Shown here piece after piece: positions 23,186 to 34,830 of a stretch of 64,000 nucleotides of DNA; the stretch's first letter is position 1, and every line of letters begins with the position of its first letter. The notes beneath the pieces were generated by a model that saw nothing but the letters and a program-made list of their open reading frames with translations, did not search any database and was not told the origin of the DNA. Position numbers and translations under genes: made by a program. The stretch comes from Saccharina japonica (Eukaryota > Sar > Phaeophyceae > Laminariales > Laminariaceae). The stretch covers positions 138,612 to 202,611 of the forward strand of contig MEHQ01000256.1 in assembly GCA_008828725.1 (NCBI GenBank). Reading direction: 5' to 3'.

Positions 23186-23935
23186 AGTGTGATTCTGGTG
23201 TATACGTTGAAACTTTGAAAAGGACTCGTCAACTTCGCGTATACGAGGTGCATACAAGAACAACGCCTGCAGAAAAATACAGAGGGCCTGTCTTGTAGGA
23301 ACTGCTGTCCTACGGTAGCAGCAAAAACGGCCTCGGCGTGGCGTGCGTGTCGAAATCAGGGCTGTACTGCTGTACGACGTAGCACTGTACCAGGGTACGT
23401 ATAAGTGTTTGTGTATGTTGGGGGGTCCTTTACATGTACGTACTACTGTAGGTCGAGACGGCTGGAAAATGTTGTTTTGTGCAACGGTTGTTTTGAGTAG
23501 GCAATATATACGAACCTGCCGCCGCCATCAGGCCACGTCCCAAAGCGCATTGCAGCAGTAGACATCATCGATAGAGGGTGCCCCGCCCTTACCCCCACTC
23601 CGAAGGCATGCTATAAATAGGGTCGTAGTGTTTTTTTACGACTGGCGCACATATGTACAGCAGTGGACACCCTGCATTGCTTTGGGAGCACTTGCCACAA
23701 TAAAAGCCTTGCACGTTGTGCTGCAAGTCATGTCGGCTCTTATTGTTGGCATTTGGCGACATTGCTGGTCTGAACAGTTGAGATTGCACATAGCGGTGTG
23801 GGTAGTGATGTTGCACTGCTGCTGAGTAAAGCTTCACGTGATCGGCCAGGCCCGTACATGACTGTTGGTGTACCCAGGACTGTACGTGTGACTACGGCAG
23901 TGCCGGGCATAAGGTCGAGTACGACGTAACCCTGA
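23186..23935. other. Gene-free stretch shared with unit II
   Basis: This aligns well with 48147-48840. Around 23576-23840 identity is distinctly high over 200 bp (counterpart 48490-48740, including 'catcgatagagggtgccccg'). Frames such as 23628-23825 are similar in both units but are ended by a small indel in unit II. No gene is supported. Confidence 0.5.
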
Positions 23936-24273
23936 TTATTTGGCATAGCTTGCGCTCGTTGCTGCTGCCGCTGCTCCTGCTGATGTTTTCTTGAAATCGT
24001 ATACCAAACAAACTATGGTGACCTCGCGCCCCACAAACCCACGCAGCCACCTTGTAGGTGTGTTTATAACCGTGGCGCCGTTGTGCAGTGGATATATGAA
24101 GAGCCACCCGTATTTTATTTTTGATGACGAGACTTACTAGTAACACCAGTAGAAAACCCTATATGTGTTTAGTTGATATTGTTTGGCTGCAGTTGACTAT
24201 TCAATTCTTCATTCAGTTAGACCGCTCGGCCATTAAGGTGGTCACTTCCATACTTCGGTTCGGGCCCAAGATA

Positions 24274-24909
24274 TTAAGTAACAGTATGATAATTGTGTTG
24301 ACACGTATCTCTCAAATATTTTCCATGTACGACGTACTTAGTCTCTGAGACATACAATAGATAACCGGGGTAAACTACAGAAACAGTAGTACAAATGCCA
24401 CCAAGACTACGCGGTTGCTGTGGCCTTGGCTTGTGGTAGTTACTCCCAGGGTCCTCGTGGTGGACCCCTGCACTTATTCCGAGCTTCTCTATATTTCCGC
24501 AAATAATATTGCCAAGCTCGCTTGTTTCCATTCGGATAGAAACTGGAGCTCGCGAGTTTGTTGGTTGGAATCCATTTGACGTATACCCCACGAGACCTTG
24601 GCAGGGCACTTTGAAAAAAACAGCATCCGCCCGCACTTCCCGGGTCTATGTATATTATCTCGATGTTTTGAGGTCGATGTAGTCTACCTCGATAACTTCA
24701 TGCGCGGTCATCGCTGCGCGTAAAAGGTGAAGCAGTGCTTGGTCCAGCGCATGTGCCAGATCGCTTTGTTCTTCGTTTGTTCGCTTCACCACGTGCCTGC
24801 GTGTTATACCTGAGTGCATACCGTGGCTGCCGGTACAAGAGTAGGCTTGCCGGATATGATCAGCAGACACCTCTCCCTTGAAGTTGCCGTCGTTGCGCGC
24901 GTAGCCCAC
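24274..24909 (-). other. Two adjacent unassigned ORFs
   Basis: On the minus strand an 84-residue frame (24909 to 24655) is followed 18 bp later by a 120-residue frame (24636 to 24274). The first ends in a helical-looking, Leu/Ala-rich stretch ('HALDQALLHLLRAAMTAHEV'). The second contains 'METSELGNIICGNIEKLGIS'. Composition is more protein-like than most frames in the window, but no family is recognised, no convincing small intron joins them, and no paralogous copy exists here for comparison. They could be remains of a gene carried by the inserted DNA. Confidence 0.2.
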
Positions 24910-25409
24910 AAATAGGCCTCAAGGCGAATAAGTGGAGTTCATGTGCACAATGAGCCCGCACCGTATAAGTCATATCAGATTGGCGAATATTGTTGTGGAC
25001 ATGTAGGCCAGATTGGCATGTGTACTGAATGAAATGCTATAGTACACACCCAATGCAGAATATACATACCCAGCCAACTTGTCCGTGCAGAATATACGGA
25101 TACCAAGCGACAACATGAGCGAGATCCTACAGATCAAGAAAATAGCTGTCCTGCAAGACCTATGTTAAACATATGTATGATCAATGGTGCGTGCGATCTG
25201 TATGGGTCTTATTCACATATAACCTTTGTTTCTATCCAGCTCCATCAGTACACGTGGTGTCCGTCCTCATCAATTTGCCTAGAGATACGCAAAGTTTGTG
25301 GTGACGAAATGTAAGCTAAGGGGAAAAAACGAACTCAAATAGTCTCAATTTCGTCAAGGTAAAGCGAAACAATTGCTAACATTACAAGCCAGACAAGAAG
25401 TTCCATCAT

Positions 25410-25651
25410 CATAAACGTTGTACGTTTTGGCTCAAACATTTTCTGAATGACGAGGCTCCTCGAAACCAAAACGTTCCAAATGTCATATTTGTTCGTAAAT
25501 CTGATATTTTGTGTGCCTAGGCCATGCCACGTGATTGGTCCATCTGGTTGTGAATTTAATTTCCGGTAACACCAAGTTTTTGGGCGGAGTATAGAGCACC
25601 TCATGCAAGGCGCCCAAAAAACAAAAACTGCACCTCTACCGTAGCATTGTG
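25410..25651. mobile_element. MITE family A copy, left end unclear
   Basis: The right end 'gcacctctaccgtagcat' matches the family TIR. Internal strings ('ttctgaatgacgaggctcct', 'gtgcctaggccatgcca') match the copy at 34032-34279. The left TIR could not be located, so the start is approximate. Confidence 0.5.
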
Positions 25652-26823
25652 TATACCAGCGGTGACATTACGAAAGAGGCGTGAAAAACAGAAAAACACA
25701 ATATATCCTGAACTCGTTATTCGTGTGTCATGTAGGTGCCGTGATATCAAGATCGAGCCGACCGAGCTACTGTAATCCTGAAAGCATTGCCAAGCGTAGA
25801 AGTGTTTGGGCGAATAACCGGTTATAACTACGGTCGACAAGTAACGCGCCCGCGATTTTGTAGACTGTGGGTTTAACCCACTGGACTGATTGTAGAGACA
25901 TGTTCTCTACCAGGGTTTAAGAGAGCTGTATTTTAAAACCGCACGTCTCTGGGTCCTCCGTAGTCCTCTTTTCACATACGCCACTTATCGTATCGGTTCC
26001 CACGGTGACCACACCACGCGTTCTACGCAGCGCATCCCGATATCGGTCATAGGACTAAAACAGTACCAGGCACAGCCCATATACATCGTTGTTGTTTTTC
26101 GTTACAGTGGTGAAATCTGCAACGTACCTGCGTTAGGTGAAAGTGTGCATCTCGTAATCGGCGGCAACGGCGTTTGCGGGCGCGACGGGGTTCGAAGACA
26201 CATCTGTTCCAGGTCAATGTCGTCGTTAATTGGGTATATCACCGACAGGCCTCAATCCGAGTCATTGAAGACCTTGTCGATGCTGACTCCGGCTGGCCAC
26301 TGTTAATGACGCCAACTCGCCTGGAAAATTGGTGGCCTGGTAGTACACTTCCGTACAGGAGGACGTCGTGTTTTATTGCACCCGCCGAAACCATTGTACC
26401 CCCTTTGTATGACCGTAGACATACTTCCGCAGCCATTGTAACCGCCTCTGGGACCCCGACAAACCTATATGCATAACTGCAAACGTCCGCTCGTGATGTG
26501 GGCTGTTCCGAACGCAGTTGGTGTCACCCATGCTTCGATGAACGCGATTTAGAACAAAACATTCATTCACCGAGCGCTCTTCTTTTTTCACGAACCAAAC
26601 ATGCTTTATATACCGTGCAAGCGCAATCGGCGACGCCAGGTTGGTTAGTTCTACAACCTTCATTTTGAATAAAACTTTCGAAGGCACCCTTACCAGACCA
26701 GTACAAGTGGAGACTCCACCCGTATATACAGGAGATATTCGGCCTAACAAAGTATATCAGGGATGCGTGTTACGGCTATAACAAGCGAGAACGACGGGCG
26801 TTCGCGTCTGAATGGCAAATTGT

Positions 26824-27070
26824 GAAGCAATCCCACGGTAGGGGTGCCACTTTCAGCCTTTAACTTTTATCACCGATTGTGCTCCTCACGTGAGTAACCA
26901 CCGGGTACTACTTTTATTTTGCTGATGCTTTCGTTGTTGGACTACGGCATTGTATGGTTCGGTCGGGTTGCGCGAACGAATGCTTCCGAAGTAATGTTTC
27001 GGTTGAGATATTGAGCTCTTCATGTTATGAGCTCAGAAAAGTTTGCTGCGCCTCTACCGTGGGATGACTC
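26824..27070. mobile_element. MITE family A copy
   Basis: About 247 bp. The ends 'gaagcaatcccacggtaggggt' and, in reverse, 'gagtcatcccacggtagagg' form the TIR. Unit II has no copy at the matching point (about 49540), so it inserted after the duplication or was lost from unit II. Confidence 0.65.
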
Positions 27071-27631
27071 TCATTGTGCGAACGTTGCTCGCGAACGTCG
27101 ACTGAAAAAGCTAGCAACGCTTTGAAGTAGGGAATGGATCACATTGATTCCGTCCTGAATTGCATGTTTTTTTTGTTTTATTTTGCATCTTGGCTACTGC
27201 AAGCGCAACCAAAGCAGTTATGAAGGGGTTTCCACTCTACATGGGGCTTTTCCCTCCACAGTAGGTGTAATTTTGAAGAATATTCAAACGCCATGTTTTG
27301 TCCAAACGTTTTCTGAAAATGCGAACGCGAACGAACGTGTAGCGCGTAACACGCGTGCCTGACATGTATAGCGTGAGCTTGCACTACCTTACGGCCTTTT
27401 TAGCAACCTTATGTGTCCACAGTTCTGGTCTCCGCCGCCGTCATATCGAGTATACTGCAAAGTTTTTTGCTTTTACCCTGCTTACCTCTAGAGCCATTGC
27501 GGGGTTAGCATTTGACACGCTTCGTAAATTACTGGACATCACTGCTGCATGATAGGGTCTTGGATGTCATCGCTCATGATCTCTACATCAGAGTTTTCCT
27601 TTACGCCCAACCAACGCTACAAGCCTGGTAT

Positions 27632-27882
27632 GATGCATGCTACGATAGAGGTGCACCATGTTTTTTCCAGCTTTTCACTTGGGGATCGTCATGCCTCACC
27701 GAACAAAAAAAAAATTAAAAGGATAATAAAAGTGCTTCCGGATGAGATATGTCGTGACCGAAGTATACTCTGAAACATATGTCGTCACAAAAATGAAAGT
27801 TTGACGAATTTGGGTTAAGGAGCCCGATCGTTTACAAAACGATTCAGCCAAATAACGGTATACCTCTACCGTAGCACGCGTC
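27632..27882. mobile_element. MITE family A copy with matching 4-bp flanks
   Basis: 251 bp, with ends GATGCATGCTACGATAGAGG and, in reverse, GACGCGTGCTACGGTAGAGG. The flanks 'gtat' are identical on both sides. The empty site is visible in unit II, where 'aagcctggtatgtgaattt' (49787) is uninterrupted. It is a clean post-duplication insertion and the best guide to the family's ends. Confidence 0.75.
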
Positions 27883-29234
27883 GTATATGTAATGGTCGGA
27901 AACTTTAAAGAGTATTCTATCTTCGATTATTTCCTTTCATGCGCGCCCTATGATTTGCTGATGTTGTGCTGAGGTGTGATTGCTTAGATGGCGCGATACT
28001 AAAGCAAGACGCGCCCCTATCAGAAGTCGAAGGACCCAGCCAGTAGTACAAGTGCGGCTGACGACAAGACGGACGTAGTACTTCTACTGCCATGTCATCG
28101 TCGCATTATTTGGCGGCCGTTACTACTGTTCCACAAGTAACGTTCTGCGCTTACGGCTCTGCTGATGCTGCGCTACCGCTGGTGCAGCTGCTGATTCTTA
28201 TACTGTTTTATCGACATGTGTCTGCACTTCCTTTCAGTAAACATACGTGTGTCGGCTTTACACCGCTGCCGCTCTCGACGAGACGGGCTTTGTTCCTGTT
28301 CTCTGTTGCGTCGGTTATTGTGTTGCGAGATTTCCATATTTTCTGGGCGTAAGCCTGTTCTTCCGCTCGAGTTGCACCCTAGTCGAGCAATGCAATAGTT
28401 TAACGTATACCTTTATTTTGCGTTATATATCGCTGCGAAGGTTATTTTGGTAGGTGGGCTCTCAGATTGTCCATGCTCTCACGGGCACCGTCCAAACAGG
28501 AACCGCTTTGCATATCAAGTCGAATCCAATTTGATGGTATATATCACTAACTCACTTTCCGATGGTCCTGAAGCCTCCCGATTCCGTGGCTTGCGTGGTA
28601 TACCCTCCAACTACATTAATGGCAAATCTCCGGACATAACGGTTGCATAAGACGCACACAACGAACCCTCCGAACTAGCGAATACCCGTTATGCACGGAC
28701 TTGCGGGGGCAGCTGTACATGCTTACTGTTCGATAAAATTGATGTCATATCGGTGTTAGTGCCAATCTATTTATGGCATCGATCAACAAGATACAGGTAG
28801 GGTGCAGAGTACGTGCAGAACATCAAAAACAAGAGGTCTAGTCCCCTGTTTCCACACCCCTCTCTGCCCTTGTCCATGATTCACATCGGATAAAGTCTGT
28901 GATGTGGCCTATTGTCTAGTGGGTACTCGACAGTGCGCGACTAGAGCATTCCGCCGACCTAAGGTATAACCCACTTTAGGTGGCATGTTGTCATCGTACT
29001 TTACAACATACCATTGAACCTTCAAGTACGGCATACGTCGGACAATCTAAACGTGTTTCATAAACAGGTACACGTAATAACGTCCATCTGTGCGATCGCC
29101 ATTACCTTTGCGACTAACAGCTAGCCCTTTCTTCCCATCTACCGCACCCATACCTATAGTACCACAAATCGTTACCTGACATATGTTTCCCGTGATTCGT
29201 TAGTTTCGTTTCGGTGATGCACGGTATCGGTTGT

Positions 29235-29485
29235 GAAGCGCGCTTCGATATAGGTACGAGAACGTTTTGGCTGGAATGGTTTCTGGGTCATCGGGATTAT
29301 TGGCCCACAATCGTCGCATTTTGTTTCTCGTGTTGCAATATCGCTCATTGCGTACCTAGGAATTGTCCTTGTTCATCGGGTAGCACTTTTACTTTGCTCT
29401 AAAGTCGATGTTTGGGCTAGGTACAGAGCTCCTCGAGTGACCACTCTTCGAAGACACATGATAAACCTCTACCGCGGCATGCGTC
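29235..29485. mobile_element. MITE family A copy
   Basis: 251 bp, with ends 'gaagcgcgcttcgatatagg' and, in reverse, 'gacgcatgccgcggtagagg'. The flanks 'ttgt' and 'ttgc' nearly match. It is absent from unit II, where 'ggtgatgcacggtatgggtttt' (51459) continues without it. Confidence 0.65.
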
Positions 29486-29951
29486 TTGCAACGATATGGC
29501 TTGGCGTCGCGGCTGCTATTTAACCGATACGATTGAGCACGTCGCATATCCAGGTTGCAGCAGACACTATACCACGTGTAGAAATTATTGACGACTGACT
29601 CCATGTTTTCGTGAATCACTAGTGTACTCCCCTTGGTTTTGCAGGAGACATATCGTCGTTCCTTGCCAGCACAAACACATGACACTTTTCCGGGAGAAAC
29701 TGAAGCGAGTGGCCTGAAGTTTTTTTGTGTGTAAACGTATGGGCTGCGGTGAAGTAGCGTACATGCTCACTCGCGTCACAGCAAATATATGACAGCCCCG
29801 ATGGTAAGTACATGAACAAATGGTGAAATATTATGCTCGCGCTAACCTGAAATCCGTGTTTTTTTTGCCGTCAATTGTCGAACTGCTGGTGAGCCCAGGT
29901 CAGCCCAACGACGATTGTTTCTGGACAACGTCTCTGCTAAGCTTCTTGAAG

Positions 29952-30737
29952 ATGGGATGCTGCTCACATGCGTCATGCACGAAGCAACCGACGCATAATA
30001 TCAAGAGCAGCAAAGCGGCGTACTGCAAAGAGCATGCTGCCGATGGCATGGTGGATGTTAAGCACAGGCGTTGTAAACACGAGTTATGCTCAAAGCAATC
30101 GAACTTCAATGTCGAGGGCAGCAACACCCCGGCCTACTGCAGGCAACATGCCTCAACTGGCATGGTGAACGTCAAGTGCAGACGTTGTTCACACGAGGTA
30201 TGCACGAAGCGACCGAGTTTCAATGTCGAAGGAAGTAAAGCGGCAAAGTACTGCGGCCAACATGCTGTGGGTGGCATGGTGGACATCAAAAACAAGCGTT
30301 GCTCACATGATGCATGCACCACCATTCCGAGTTTCAATGTCGAGGGCAGTGCAGCGCCAAAGTACTGCAGACAACATGCTACCGAGGCCATGGTGGACAT
30401 CAAAAACAAGCGTTGCTTGCACACCTCTTGCCTTAAGATCCCGAGATGGGGTCGGCTGACGGAAACTGCGCCCACTGTATGCCTCCTCCATAAATGCGAC
30501 ATATCAGGCAGCCCGGTGATTAACTTCATGGCAAGGTGCAAGGTCGCCAATTGTAACAAAGTGTCACGTTGGGGACTCGATGGGGAGCATCCTACTCACT
30601 GCCGCGACCACGGCCCCCTTGAAGGCGGGCTCATCAGTACTGTCGGATCTGTTCAGGGCAGGGTTGGTAGTGGTCGTCATTCCAAGGGTGCGGCAAAGGG
30701 TAGCATTTTCCCCTTAAAAATCGAAATTTCGCCTTGA
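29952..30737 (+). CDS. EsV-1-7 repeat protein, gene B1
   Basis: 261 residues from the ATG at 29952, with six EsV-1-7 repeats starting at Cys 4, 41, 79, 117, 155 and 196. Repeat 1 is one residue short (x15 between Cys 2 and Cys 3), as in B2. Repeats 2-4 are regular, repeat 5 has 'PRWG', and the last reads 'SRWGLDGEHPTHCRDHG' followed by 'GLISTVG'. The frame stays open for 44 more codons upstream (to 29820), but in B2 the matching upstream sequence is out of frame, so the ATG next to repeat 1 is preferred. Compared with B2 it lacks exactly one 38-residue repeat. It is predicted soluble and basic; molecular function is unknown beyond family membership. It lies convergent to locus C. Confidence 0.9.
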   Translation: MGCCSHASCTKQPTHNIKSSKAAYCKEHAADGMVDVKHRRCKHELCSKQSNFNVEGSNTPAYCRQHASTGMVNVKCRRCSHEVCTKRPSFNVEGSKAAKYCGQHAVGGMVDIKNKRCSHDACTTIPSFNVEGSAAPKYCRQHATEAMVDIKNKRCLHTSCLKIPRWGRLTETAPTVCLLHKCDISGSPVINFMARCKVANCNKVSRWGLDGEHPTHCRDHGPLEGGLISTVGSVQGRVGSGRHSKGAAKGSIFPLKIEISP

Positions 30738-33211
30738 AAGTGTTAGACTAACTATTGAGAACATACTCGAAGTATCTATGGTGGATGCGCTTTTTACATG
30801 CGTGCAGGCATTTGATTGCGGGCTAGCAAAGGACATTATAGGCAGGAGATATCGGTTACATGGAGAGGGTGCCCTGACGTATGTGGTTCTGGCGTGTTTG
30901 CTTAGGTACTGCGGAGGTTTAACATCTAACTTTTTGGATAACATCTAAGTTTTTGGAGACCCATGTTTTGTCTGAGCCCCTCACTTGAGGAGCGCCATAC
31001 CTCACCGAACGAATGTTTTTTTAGAGCAAACAAAAACTGCTGCCGAATGAGAAATACCATGACCGAAGTAAACTCTGAAACATTATTCGTCTCAAAAATG
31101 ACAGCCCGACGAGTTTGGCTTAAGGAGCCCGATCGTTCAGAAAACGATTCAGCCAATACGTGCTACCTCTACCGCAGCACGTCCACCGTACTTGTTCGTG
31201 GCGGGGTATTAAAAGTGACTCGTGACATGAGGCCCTATGTTGATTTAGCACGTATTCACACGCGTGTATGGAGGTGTTCACGCAGAAGGGCATATGACCG
31301 ATGCTACAAGTAGAATATCTAGCTATTTGTTCGCCTCGCCCGAGCGATATCGCTTTTTGAGCTGCCATCGGCAATGAAGACAGCACTTCCCGCTAAAAAT
31401 TGTCTAGACATGCTCGGGCAGCAACAAGCACCTGGCCCCAACGGTATGGTCACGTTGCCCACCTCATGACGGCATAAGGCCACCATTCGACGTGACGCGA
31501 AACAAAACATGCGATACGGTGGTTCAGATCTGGTAGCACCTGCCACATAGTTTCAATAGAGATAGCAATAAACGCGCTGTGACCGTGTGGTAGTAGAATG
31601 CCGTGTTGACGTGGTTCACAGAAGGTTCTCTTACCACCCAGCCAATTGGTGGATGTTGAGGCTGTTATGCTTGCCGTTCTCCCAGACATATATCAGGGAT
31701 GCCTCGGAATTTATTGAACAAAAAAACGTTACTGCACTTTTGGGCTTGGATAATTTCGTGCAAGCCACAAACTCTTATAATAATGGTTGTGTTTCCTGTA
31801 GAACTGCACTGGTACGATATAACTGAGGCATTGGGCCCTGGCCATATCGTGTGGCAGACGTAGGAGATTTTCAAGGATTCGGGTTTGGCAAGGGTCGATC
31901 ATAATATTTCGCAGCCTTCTTTCGTGAGGTCTTATTTTAGTCATACGATGGTTTGATGCTCTTTATCGGTTTCGGCTGCATTACTTATCAAATAGGTTCG
32001 TGCACAATGGTGTTCACCAACATTCGAACTTCCCTGCGGAGGGACAGTTGGCGTTTTCGACATGTTTTGATATACTGCGCCATATGTGTCAAACGCGTTG
32101 TACACGGGTGGGTATTACATGCGATGCTTCCAGTCTGCTTCGCACGACACGTACAGGTTGATCTATCATCCACGCAACGTTTGTCCAACCTCGAGTCAGT
32201 GGACGTGTATTCTTGTCCCCGATAGGTCTTGTTTGATGTTTACTGTCCGCTTTGTGTCTCCGCTATAGGTTGTGGTACATCGGCTGTACGCGTGCTCGGG
32301 CCAGATCGAGGATGTCGAGCGCTTCGTCGGCGTCTGCTTTCATCGTGATATTGAAGCTAAGATGTAACCAACCTTTAAGCCGGAATTTGTATTTCCACAA
32401 AAGGGCAATACTTTTATGGCCCTCTGTGTATGCACCATATTGTTGTCTTTTAGTTTTTCTTCAAACTTTAGGGGGTGTCTCTCTTTTTGGTATTGTTCTC
32501 ATTCGCCTTAAACGACCAAGAATGCTTCCGCGATCCCCTACGGCAAGGTCAACATCAGCCTCGACATTTATGAAAACCTCATTCTTGGAGGTGTTTTTTT
32601 CGTTGTCATGCTGTAAATGTTCAATTCGACAATTTCTTCTTGCTGTCGCTGGACATTACTATTTACATTAAATACATGTCCATCTGTACCGTTCAGAGTG
32701 TGTGGGGCAATCTAAAGGCTCACTAAAACGGCTTGTTTCGTTCATATATCTACACAAAGCCATCGATAGGGGATTGGTTCAAATGAGTCCTACATATATG
32801 TGGGAGAAAACGTCACATCGCAGAGACCCGGTAAACCTAGTCGGTTACTTGACGTACTTTCAGAATGTTCTACGATGCTCATTTCTAAAGGACTTTTCAC
32901 CAGACGGGCTAACGCGCTGGGTGAAAAATATGCATTAGCCTAGCCATAGTTCGCCTTTTGTATCCACCATATACTGTAGTACTTCTCTGAAACAACTCTC
33001 CGCAACGTTTCCACACGCGAGATGGATGGCATCCGCAGGAAGACCGGACGTCGAGATAAGCGTTCAATCATAAATGAAAGGAAATATGCGGGGCTGACTG
33101 TGAATGTCCCGACGACTGGCCAAAGTGTAAATACAATGTGTTCTGGTGAATTTTGAGTCGATCCAAAACGTGCACGTAGTGTTCATGTGGAAGTGATCTC
33201 CGTTCGACTAG
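30738..33211. other. Stretch between gene B1 and locus C1
   Basis: This aligns with 52965-55330 in unit II (for example 'gcgatatcgctttttgagctgccatc' at 31341 with 53327, and 'caccaacattcgaa' at 32015 with 54135). A short duplicated string 'aacatctaa.tttttgga' lies at about 30921-30957, beside a MITE. No gene was found. Confidence 0.5.
30956..31183. mobile_element. MITE family A copy, left end lost
   Basis: The interior matches the copy at 27632-27882 closely ('cctcaccgaacgaatg', 'ctgccgaatgagaaata', 'ttaaggagcccgatcgtt'). The right end reads 'tacctctaccgcagcac'. The left TIR is missing. Unit II lacks the element at about 53155. Confidence 0.65.
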
Positions 33212-34676
33212 CTACGAGAGTGATCTCGTTGCGACTTTTGCCACAGTGCCTACTATCCTGTATACGAGAACGTCGTGATCTGTGCAGTGAGTAGGCTGCT
33301 CCCCGACGAGGCCCCAACTACACATCTTATTGCAACCGACCACATTGCATCTTGCTTTCAAGTTGATCACCAGACCGGCCGCTGGACGGCTCTTGTGGCG
33401 GAAGCAAACAGAAGCCGAGCCGCCGGTTATTACACCCCATTCTGGCAACCTTATGAACAAGGCACATAATTAAAGCTGGCTCCGGATGGCGACACTGCCG
33501 TTCGAAGCGTGTTGCTTGCAAAACAAGGCCTTTTATCTGCCGGTGTCATTAAAGGTCGGGAACTTTAAGCACGAGTCGTGCGATGAGCATCGGGAACTTT
33601 AAACACGAGTCGTGCGATGAGCGTCGGGTGATGACGTACACCATGCCGTCGTAGGTGTAGTTTATGCTGCATGCAGTGTTGTTCTTGTCGAGGATGTTAA
33701 AGCTCGGTTGACTCGATGAGGAGTCACGAGACTAGCTTTTCTTAAAGACGTCAGCCATACGGTTTGCGGTGTGTCGCTGGTGGCACAGCCCCTTCCTGCT
33801 CGTGGCTACTTTGATGAGCGCGAACGTCGGGCACGAATCATTTGAACAACGCCTGGTATCGACATTCAATATACTGTTGGCACTTTGCTATTTTCAGTAC
33901 GCAGGTGTCTTCGCGCAGACGACGTCAAACGTCGTGCGCCTTGTGCAGGTGTAATGCGAGGGAACCACAAAGTAGACACCCACCATGCCACCATCATCAC
34001 GTTGTTGGCAGTGTTGCCGACTATATGGTACAACGCTTGTCACGATAGAGGTTTCACTTTTAGGCGGAAATGTGTTCTGAATGACGGAGCTCCTTAACTC
34101 GAAATCGCAAGACGTTATTTGTTGTGCTGCTACATTTCTCCTTGTCCAGGCCATTTTTGTCGGGTAGCACTTTTATTTTCCTTCAAAAACAGTTTTTGGA
34201 TTAGGTATGGGGCTTCTGTACTATCATCAAGTGACCACCCTCAGAAATTATAGGGTGCACCTCCATCGTAGCACGCGTCGTAGTGCGGTTGCCTCGTGCA
34301 GGACTCGTACGATCAACCCCTGGCCGATGACGTTTACCGTGCTCTCCTGAGCATGTTGCTTGCAGAGCAGTTAGCTAGATTTTTTATGGCGACGACATTG
34401 AACATCGACCGACGTGTGCACGTCTCATCGGAGCGACAACGATTTCAAATATAAACAATTACCGTTCACGGCACATAGTTTAGAGTACATTGCCCCTTTG
34501 CCGCCGTTAAAATTGCCGCTTACTCTCCGCATGCAGAAGCCATGTGCCCAACGCCTGCAAGTGACGTAGATCATGCCCATCTCATTATGTTGCTTCGCAG
34601 TATCCCGGTATCGTATTGCCGTCACGGTCGAAGATCGTCCGCTTCTGGCACGGAGTATGTGAACGATGCACAACAT
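33212..34676 (-). pseudogene. EsV-1-7 pseudogene, locus C1
   Basis: The last two repeats are readable in one frame (33212-33460): 'LPEWG..' and then 'CSWGLVGEQPTHCTDHD', the C-terminal signature of the family. Upstream on the same strand, scattered EsV-1-7 remnants ('AKQHNEMGMI' near 34590, 'RRWAHGFCMRR') appear in shifting frames, and a MITE A copy (34032-34279) sits inside. The start region near 34676 matches the A genes in position. The locus is clearly broken in several places. Its sister C2 is also broken, so decay may have begun before the unit was duplicated. C resembles A more than B in its start. Confidence 0.75.
34032..34279. mobile_element. MITE family A copy inside locus C1
   Basis: 248 bp, with ends 'aacgcttgtcacgatagagg' and, in reverse, GACGCGTGCTACGATGGAGG. 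The flanks 'gtac' and 'gtag' nearly match. It lies within pseudogene C1; C2 has no copy. Confidence 0.7.
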
Positions 34677-34830
34677 CACCATTGTCCTGGTTAGGCCAGG
34701 GTGGGCGTTAGGAGAGCACGAGGAAACACGAATATAGGTATGGATGCAGCTCCACGCACAGAACACGTTGGTCGGAAAATATCAACGCAATGACGCGTGT
34801 AACAGGCGCCGGAATAATGCATTTTCTAGA

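Larger units (their letters stand above)
23936..26385. other. Unit-I-specific insertion of about 2.45 kb
   Basis: Unit II passes directly from 'acgtcgtaaccctaa' (48827) to 'atgaccccaggcatgcttctgc' (48858). In unit I these flanks lie at about 23922 and 26408. The insertion holds two adjacent minus-strand ORFs (24274-24909) and one MITE A copy (25410-25651). No terminal repeats or known transposase motif were recognised. Confidence 0.5.
26386..29951. other. Long stretch upstream of gene B1, no gene seen
   Basis: Landmarks shared with unit II are 26386-26760 with 48850-49530, 27480-27600 with 49650-49760, 27900-28700 with 49860-50900, 28700-29230 with 50900-51470, and 29500-29950 with 51510-52060. 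Three MITE A copies inside are absent from unit II. About 27065-27365 holds another degenerate MITE-like remnant. The promoter of B1 should lie just upstream of 29952; no core element was identified. Confidence 0.5.
4040..34830. repeat. Macro-repeat unit I
   Basis: Unit I is defined from the shared start 'caagtggttgacatacat' (4044; also 34849, and diverged at 56727) to the same point before unit II. Landmark order is the same as in unit II: ~225-bp array, gene A on minus, triplet-rich tract, conserved block, long gene-free stretch, gene B on plus, locus C on minus. It is about 9 kb longer than unit II, mainly through insertions at about 12090-13660, 17658-20440, 20976-23185 and 23936-26385 and several MITEs. 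The start point is an arbitrary choice within a tandem array. Confidence 0.85.
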
